A stretch of 64,000 nt of DNA from Ruminococcaceae bacterium UBA2854. Its GTDB lineage: Bacteria; Bacillota; Clostridia; Oscillospirales; Acutalibacteraceae. The notes below the pieces were generated by a model. The model searched no databases. It had not been told where the DNA came from and saw nothing but the letters and a program-made list of their open reading frames with translations. The stretch spans positions 1 to 64,000 of the forward strand of contig DEFK01000017.1 of the NCBI GenBank assembly GCA_002350765.1. The letters are read 5' to 3'. Position 1 is the first letter of the stretch. Every line of letters starts with the position of its first letter. Shown here one piece after another: positions 58,763-64,000 of this stretch. Position numbers and translations under genes: made by a program.

Positions 58763-58925
58763 TTGTGCTTTTGCACAATTTCTTCATCTAATATTTGTGC
58801 ACATCGTAGAAACTCTTTTGTGGTATAATTTTTTTAGAAAATATTGAAACTTTTTCGCGGTTTTTTGACACTACTATAGTGAAAGAAAATTTAAAAAACA
58901 GGTATAACAAATCTGATAATGTCCC

Positions 58926-59024
58926 CCGCCTATACAGGCGGAGTCTATTATCTAAATTCAGTGGCGGAATACAATCCCCCACTGAAATTGCAGTGCTGCG
59001 CACTGCTTGCTTTGATAAAAGCAA
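58926..59024 (+). other. Four consecutive hairpins upstream of the BspA-like gene
   Basis: CCGCCT-ATAC-AGGCGG (58926-58941), TTCAGTGG/CCACTGAA (58957-58986), GCAGTGC-TGC-GCACTGC (58990-59006) and TTGCTTT/AAAGCAA (59007-59024) follow each other in 99 nt. The last ends 53 bp before the start codon. This looks like a structured leader or a small mobile repeat. I recognise no riboswitch class. Confidence 0.45.
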
Positions 59025-59077
59025 AGCTTTGAAAAACCTGAGTTTCTTTCGTCTATATTAATAAGGGGGTTGTTAAA

Positions 59078-60094
59078 ATGAAAAAATCAATATTATTACT
59101 TTTAACGTTATGTATATTACTTTCATCAGTTGGCGTGATAACCGCTAATGCTGAAGAACCTTTATATACATACGATAATGATACCAAAACCCTAACGATA
59201 AATATTCAAGGTGAAATGAAATATGATTATACAAATGCACCTTGGTTAAATATTGAATATCCTGAACATATTGTACTAAAAAAAGGTCTTACGGCTATCC
59301 CTAGTTTTGCATTTTGCTTTGCAATACATGGAAACAACGGACAAAGAATAAACAATTATGATAGAATAAAAACAGTAACTATCCCCAATACCGTACAATC
59401 TATAGGAGAGTATGCTTTCTCGAGTTGTAATAAACTTGAGAAAATAAATATTCCAAATGGAGTTAAAATAATAGGTAAAGAAACATTTGACGGTTGTAGC
59501 AAACTGAAAAAAATAACTGTTCCAGGAACAATAAAAACAATAAAATTTGGTACGTTCAGCGATTGTAAAGATCTAAAAAACGTTGTACTAAAAAGCGGAA
59601 CAAAAACTATTGGTGATAAAGCGTTTTTTAATTGTACTAAATTACGGTTAATAAAAATTCCTGATTCAGTAAATGTGATAAAAAGCGCGTTTTGTAATTG
59701 TAACTCATTAAAAGCAATAAAGCTCCCCAAATCATTAAAGACAATCAAAAGCCACACATTTTATTCTTGCAAAAATCTGAAAAAAATAACATTGTCAAAT
59801 AAGGTTACTAAGATCGAATCGCTTTCTTTTGATAATTGCGCAAGCCTTAAAAGTATAACAGTTACTAACAGGGTTAAAACTATTAACGGGTATGCATTTA
59901 ACAACTGCAAAAATTTGAAAAAGATATCAGTTCCTAAAAGCGTTAAAAAGATAGGAAAAAAAGCATTTGGATATAAAGAAAAAGGTGTTAGAGATATAAA
60001 AATAAAAGGCTTTACTATTAAAGGCTATAAAGGAACAGCCGCCGAAAAGTACGCTAAGGAGAATAAGTTTAAATTCGTAGCTTTGGATAAATAA
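59078..60094 (+). CDS. BspA-like leucine-rich-repeat surface protein
   Basis: A protein of 338 residues with a signal peptide (MKKSILLLLTLCILLSSVGV, cleavage near ANA-EE). It has about eight LRR_5 repeats, e.g. VQSIGEYAFSSCNKLEKINI and VKIIGKETFDGCSKLKKITV, then a C-terminal cap KGYKGTAAEKYAKENKFKF. Such proteins are secreted or surface attached and take part in adhesion. Codon use is more AT-rich than the neighbours. Ribosome site AAGGGGG. Confidence 0.88.
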   Translation: MKKSILLLLTLCILLSSVGVITANAEEPLYTYDNDTKTLTINIQGEMKYDYTNAPWLNIEYPEHIVLKKGLTAIPSFAFCFAIHGNNGQRINNYDRIKTVTIPNTVQSIGEYAFSSCNKLEKINIPNGVKIIGKETFDGCSKLKKITVPGTIKTIKFGTFSDCKDLKNVVLKSGTKTIGDKAFFNCTKLRLIKIPDSVNVIKSAFCNCNSLKAIKLPKSLKTIKSHTFYSCKNLKKITLSNKVTKIESLSFDNCASLKSITVTNRVKTINGYAFNNCKNLKKISVPKSVKKIGKKAFGYKEKGVRDIKIKGFTIKGYKGTAAEKYAKENKFKFVALDK

Positions 60095-60159
60095 ATAACA
60101 ATTAATATAAAACGGGTCGGGCGAGAAATCGTCCGACCTAAACGTTTATCTTTTACCTC

Positions 60160-60618
60160 TTAACTATTAACTTCCTTTTCCTTCCACTTATCAATTACCA
60201 TCTGCAAATACGGCAGGAGCTTAAAGCCCATTCGCTCATATAGTCGTTTAGCGCCCTCGTTATAGTCCTCGACCTCAATTCTAAGGCGCTGTATCTCGCC
60301 GATGCTTTTTAGCCAGTCGAAAAATTCCGTGGCAAGTCCTCGTCCGCGGTATTCTTCGTCAATATATATTTCCTCGATTGTAACGGATATTCCGCCCGCT
60401 TCCTGGGAGAAGGTTTTCGACAGCAGTACAAATCCGCAGGGCTTGCCCTCGCACTCAAAAATAAAGCATTTTAAGTAATCGTCCGAGCGCATAAGCTCGT
60501 TGAAAGTCACCTCGTAATTTTCTTTCGGTACAGGCGACTCTACTACGTCGGTGTGATAGAAAATATCGACGTAGTGTAAGTAAAGCTGTTTATCGTTTTT
60601 TGTAATTTCTCTGAACAT
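60160..60618 (-). CDS. GNAT-family N-acetyltransferase
   Basis: A protein of 152 residues. The acetyl-CoA loop EEYRGRGLATEFFDWLK (Q/R-x-x-G-x-G/A) and the C-terminal AKRLYERMGFKLLPYLQMV are typical of GNAT. The substrate cannot be told. Ribosome site GAGGAATAAAGAA. Confidence 0.88.
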   Translation of the reverse strand: MFREITKNDKQLYLHYVDIFYHTDVVESPVPKENYEVTFNELMRSDDYLKCFIFECEGKPCGFVLLSKTFSQEAGGISVTIEEIYIDEEYRGRGLATEFFDWLKSIGEIQRLRIEVEDYNEGAKRLYERMGFKLLPYLQMVIDKWKEKEVNS

Positions 60619-60674
60619 TTCTTTATTCCTCAGTTTTATTTTAATTTAAAAACCCGCCTGTACGGCGGGCTTTA

Positions 60675-61516
60675 TTACTTTCTGTCAAAAAACCTTGTTG
60701 TCTTAAACGTACATACGTAATTCTGCGTTTCGTGGAACTCGGAATCGACATACGCCGTGTCGTACATATAAATTATCCTGTGCTGTACGGCGGACTTGTC
60801 CATATCGAAAATATAAATTACCGCGTCCTTTATCGTTTTACCCGCGGGGATATCGGTTCGTCCGTCGTAGCTGAACCGGCGGATAACCTCCTTAACGCTG
60901 GTTATTCCGTAGGTGTTCATCGCGTCCTTGACCGCCTGGGCGACTAAAGCCGCGCCTACAAATCCGCCGTCGCCGAATTCGCCGTAGCAAAGACGCTCGA
61001 GCAAATCGCGGTCGTAATCCGAAAGCTCAACGTGAGCGGGATGGTAATTCTTATCGGGGTTATCTATCGCTACAAGATAGCCCGCGTTCCATTGAGCGCT
61101 GTAGCTGACGTTCGCCTGCGTGGGAGCTGTAGCGTAGGTAAAATTCGGTTTGGACTTTTTCTTAGTCTTTTTATCCGATTTCTTATCGGTCTTTTGTTTA
61201 GTTAATTTGTCTGTTTTTTTTTAGAAGTTTTCTTTTTGCTGTTCTGCTTTTTAGCAGGTTTCTTTTCGGCTTTTTCTTTCTCTCCTGTATCCAACTTAAC
61301 TGTTTTTGAGATTATCTTCAGCTCTGTAGGCGGGTTAGTTGGCACGGGTTCGGTGGTGGAGGGAGCCTGGGTTGTTGCAACCGTGGTTTCTATTTCAGCG
61401 TCGGAGGTATGCGTCTGTACCGTATTTACGGACAGCGGAATACCTATCGCGATCAACGCGATAATTACAACGCCCGCGATTATTAAATTGAGCTTTTTTT
61501 CTAATAATTCCTTCAA
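60675..61516 (-). pseudogene. SleB-like cell-wall hydrolase, broken at a nine-A run
   Basis: The first frame (from 61516) has an N-terminal membrane anchor (LNLIIAGVVIIALIAIGIPL), a Thr/Pro linker and a Lys-rich stretch, and stops at 61202. From the same point another frame goes on with TDKLTKQKTDKKSDKK, NVSYSAQWNAGYLVAIDNPD and the hydrolase-2 domain (DLLERLCYGEFGDGGFVGAA, VIRRFSYDGRTDIPAG) to 60675. A nine-A run (61214-61222, minus strand) joins them; ten or seven A would restore one 281-residue protein. Confidence 0.75.
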
Positions 61517-61535
61517 TTTAAACAGCTCCTGTGTT

Positions 61536-62747
61536 TTACATCATACTGTCGTATACTTTTAAGAATGTGTCGATAACATACTGCGCGTCGTCATCCGTTA
61601 AGGTAGAGTTCATCGGAAGAGTAAGCTGGTTCTTGTGCATATTGTAGGCGTAGGGGAAATCCTTGATATCGAATCCCTTATTCTTATAAGCGGAGAGCAT
61701 CGGAAGCGGTTTAAAGTGTACGTTACACATTACGCCGTTTTCCGCCATACGGTTGTAGAATTCGTTTCTGAACTCCGCGTCCTTGCCGAGAAAACGTACG
61801 AAATAAAGGTGTCCGCTGCTGCGGTGATTTTCGCTTGTATGCTCTAAAAGCTGTAGGTCGAGGTCTTTAAAAGCCTCGTCATAGCGCTTGATAAGCTCGT
61901 GGCGTCTGTCTAAGATTTTCTCATAACGGCTGAGCTGAGCTAAGCCTATAGCCGCGAGTACGTCGGGCATATTACATTTATACTGGGCGTTAACTACGTC
62001 ATATTCCCAGCTCGCCGCGGTATTCTTAGCGAGCGCGTCCTTGGTCTGGCCGTGCAGTGACCAGAGCATATACTGTTTATAAACCTTTTCCTCGTCGATA
62101 CGGGTTCTGAGTCTGTGAACAGCCGCGCCGCCCTCGGCGGTAGTCATATTCTTAACAGCGTGGAAGCTGAAATTTGTAAAGTCGGCGATTTCACCGCACA
62201 TCTGTCCGTGCCATCTCGCTCCGAACGCGTGAGCGCCGTCCGCCATAATTACAACTCTGCCGATAAGCTGCTGGATTTTGCTGTTGGGGTTAGGCTGAAA
62301 CAGCTCGCGCTTGTTTCTAACAGCCTCGTAAATTCTGTCGTAATCACATACGATACCCGCTAAGTCAACGGGGATAATTACCTTGGTGTGCTCGTTGATA
62401 GCGGCTTCCATTTTATCGTAGTCCATCTCGAATGTGCCGGGTTTGCAGTCGATCATAACGGGTGTTGCGCCAACGTGATAAACTACCGACGCGGTAGCCG
62501 TGTATGTATAAGCGGGGAGAATAACCTCGTCCTGCGGGCCTACTCCGAGAATACGGAGCGTCATTTCCGCGCAGGAGGTCTGCGACGATAAGCATACCGC
62601 CTGACCTGTATGGCAGTATTCTCCTATTCTTTTTTCGAGAAGCTTAGTCTTGGGACCTGTTGTAATCCAGCCTGACTTTAACACTTCTACTACTGCGTCT
62701 ATTTCATCTTGTCCCAAATCGGGAGGGGAAAAAGGTATTTTTCTCAT
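61536..62747 (-). CDS. DegT/DnrJ/EryC1-family sugar aminotransferase
   Basis: A protein of 403 residues from the ATG after GAGAGGATTATAATT giving MRKIPFSPPDLGQDE. The PLP fold is shown by SGWITTGPKTKLLEKRI, LSSQTSCAEMTLRILGV, MADGAHAFGA and the PLP Lys in FSFHAVKNMTTAEGG. It probably transfers an amino group to a nucleotide keto-sugar for surface glycans. No other glycan genes lie in the window, so the product cannot be named. Confidence 0.92.
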   Translation of the reverse strand: MRKIPFSPPDLGQDEIDAVVEVLKSGWITTGPKTKLLEKRIGEYCHTGQAVCLSSQTSCAEMTLRILGVGPQDEVILPAYTYTATASVVYHVGATPVMIDCKPGTFEMDYDKMEAAINEHTKVIIPVDLAGIVCDYDRIYEAVRNKRELFQPNPNSKIQQLIGRVVIMADGAHAFGARWHGQMCGEIADFTNFSFHAVKNMTTAEGGAAVHRLRTRIDEEKVYKQYMLWSLHGQTKDALAKNTAASWEYDVVNAQYKCNMPDVLAAIGLAQLSRYEKILDRRHELIKRYDEAFKDLDLQLLEHTSENHRSSGHLYFVRFLGKDAEFRNEFYNRMAENGVMCNVHFKPLPMLSAYKNKGFDIKDFPYAYNMHKNQLTLPMNSTLTDDDAQYVIDTFLKVYDSMM

Positions 62748-62837
62748 AATTATAATCCTCTCAACCCAAAATAATTGAAATTGAACATAAAAATACACAA
62801 TGTATTATACAACTTTGATTTTTAAAAGTCAATATAT

Positions 62838-62934
62838 TATAGGGGAAAGGGCTAAGGGTAAAGGGGAAAGAGTATATTATTAATCTAATCCCTAAACCCT
62901 ATATCCTACATCCTAACCCCTACATCCTACACCC
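62838..62934. repeat. Low-complexity GGGGAAAGGG/CCTAACCCC element, second copy
   Basis: GGGGAAAGGGCTAAGGG and AAGGGGAAAG are followed after 25 bp by CCCTAAACCCTA and CCTAACCCCTACATCC. It has the same composition and inverted layout as 39984-40190. No coding was seen. Confidence 0.55.
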
Positions 62935-64000
62935 TAATTCTCGAACTGGCTGTTATACAGCTGGGCGTAGAAGCCGTTTTCTGCGAGAAGCTGTTCGTGG
63001 CTTCCCTGCTCAACGATATCGCCGTCCTTCATAACGAGGATTAAATCCGCGTCCTTTATCGTCGAGAGCCTGTGGGCTATGATAAAGCTTGTTTTACCCT
63101 TCATAAGGTTGTGCATACCGCGCTGGATCCTCGATTCGGTGCGTGTGTCTACCGACGAAGTCGCTTCGTCGAGAATGAGTATCGGGCTGTCGGCGAGAAT
63201 TGCCCTCGCGATCGTGAGAAGCTGTTTCTGCCCTTGGCTTACGTTGCCCGCTTCCTCGTTAAGCTCCATATTATAACCGTTAGGGAGGGTGCGGATAAAT
63301 CTGTCGGCGTGAGCCGCCTTAGCCGCGGCGATAACCTCCTCGTCCGTAGCGTCAAGCCTGCCGTAACGGATGTTCTCCATTATCGTTCCGTTAAAGAGCC
63401 AGGTGTCCTGGAGTACCATAGCGAGCGCGTTTCTTAGCTCCCTGCGGTTGAAGTCCTTAATATTGTGTCCGTCTATTCTTATTTCGCCGCTGTTTACGTC
63501 GTAAAAACGCATTAAGAGCTTGACTATCGTGGTCTTGCCCGCGCCTGTGGGACCGACAATCGCTATGCGCTGGCCCTGCTTAACCTCGGCGGAAAAGTCC
63601 TTGATAATAATTTTATCCTCGTTGTAGCCGAACTTTACGTGGTCGAATACAACATTGCCCTTAACCTCTTTAACGTCAGCGGGATTTTCTACGGTCTGAA
63701 CCTCTTCCTCCTCGTCGAGGAACTCGAAAACTCTCTCAGCCGCGGCGGTCATACTCTGAATCTGGTTTATAACCTGCGACATCTGCTGAATCGGCTGGGT
63801 AAAGTTACGTACGTATTGGATGAACGCCTGGATATCGCCGATAAGGATAACGCCGTTAATCGCGAGTATCGCGCCTGAAACCGCGACGGCTACATAGCCT
63901 AAATTGCCGACAAACATCATAAGCGGCATCATCATTCCCGATAAAAACTGTGATTTCCACGCGCTTTTATAGAGAACGTCGTTGGTTTTCTCGAAATCGT
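62934..64000 (-). CDS. ABC exporter, C-terminal part (window edge)
   Basis: The frame runs off the right edge; the visible 355 residues hold the last transmembrane helices (MMPLMMFVGNLGYVAVAVSG) and the full ATPase: Walker A VGPTGAGKTTIVKLL, Q-loop VLQDTWLF, signature VSQGQKQL, Walker B ILILDEATSSVDT and H-loop IAHRLSTI. It is a fused permease-ATPase half-transporter of the MdlB/LmrA kind. The substrate is unknown. Confidence 0.92.
   Translation of the reverse strand, partial: DFEKTNDVLYKSAWKSQFLSGMMMPLMMFVGNLGYVAVAVSGAILAINGVILIGDIQAFIQYVRNFTQPIQQMSQVINQIQSMTAAAERVFEFLDEEEEVQTVENPADVKEVKGNVVFDHVKFGYNEDKIIIKDFSAEVKQGQRIAIVGPTGAGKTTIVKLLMRFYDVNSGEIRIDGHNIKDFNRRELRNALAMVLQDTWLFNGTIMENIRYGRLDATDEEVIAAAKAAHADRFIRTLPNGYNMELNEEAGNVSQGQKQLLTIARAILADSPILILDEATSSVDTRTESRIQRGMHNLMKGKTSFIIAHRLSTIKDADLILVMKDGDIVEQGSHEQLLAENGFYAQLYNSQFEN

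Noticed and set aside
58879..59061. 60-codon frame upstream of the BspA-like gene
   Set aside because: It spans four perfect hairpins, so the sequence is better explained as RNA or repeat structure.
1..64000. CRISPR array, insertion sequence or rRNA gene
   Set aside because: No regularly spaced identical repeats, no transposase frame and no rRNA sequence were seen.

Overview
The window looks like a chromosomal segment of an anaerobic gut Firmicute of the Ruminococcus/Oscillospiraceae kind. The signs are a six-gene Na+/H+-pumping Rnf complex in the clostridial order C-D-G-E-A-B, a FeoA-FeoA-FeoB operon with the small Cys-rich Feo protein, a minimal SufC-SufB pair, BspA-type leucine-rich-repeat and other Sec-secreted proteins of ruminococcal style, and GGAGG ribosome sites throughout. 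The assignment is inferred from gene content only.

Positions 1 to about 31.9 kb are accessory DNA. The first 14.7 kb is a defence island, almost all on the minus strand. A HipB/HipA-like toxin-antitoxin pair runs directly into a type I restriction-modification operon (hsdM, hsdS, a membrane protein, an OLD-like ATPase-TOPRIM protein, hsdR). This is followed by a frameshifted small gene, a membrane protein, an XRE regulator, and a NERD-nuclease / DUF4230 / small-protein module. A Fic-domain gene with its own DNA-binding domain lies opposite. The island ends at a 47-nt 3' fragment of tRNA-Thr(GGT), an att-type scar.

From 15.07 to 31.88 kb, a second block is bounded by two 118-bp direct repeats that both end in the same 14-nt tRNA-Thr tail. 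It carries a degenerate metallophosphoesterase, an AAA/DUF4143 ATPase under 32-bp iterated sites, a ClpP-fold SDH-type protease with two tiny neighbours, and a replicating-element core (tyrosine integrase, primase-helicase, excisionase-like protein, iteron-like inverted repeats). It also holds a proteasome/HslV-like Ntn hydrolase next to an XRE repressor with three operators, a SLOG protein, an AlbA_2 regulator beside a fossil hsdR C-terminus, several small proteins and a DEDDh exonuclease. The simplest reading is serial insertion of integrative elements at one tRNA-Thr gene lying left of the window.

From about 32 kb rightwards the content is mostly core: membrane and secreted proteins, rnfCDGEAB, feoAAB, sufCB, secreted proteins, HMA protein, ribF, NUDIX, asnB with an unusual acidic tail, an XRE-receiver/LytS-type two-component pair, a Phd/RelE pair whose toxin carries a nonsense codon, purL, a BspA-like protein, GNAT, a SleB-like hydrolase broken at a 9-A run, a DegT/DnrJ aminotransferase and a truncated ABC exporter. 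Dispersed palindromic and low-complexity intergenic repeats lie between these genes.

The best candidates for an undescribed system are the stand-alone Met-Thr proteasome-like hydrolase with its repressor and a structured 3' RNA, the NERD/DUF4230/micro-membrane-protein operon, and the HipBA-headed type I R-M operon with its extra ATPase-TOPRIM and membrane genes.
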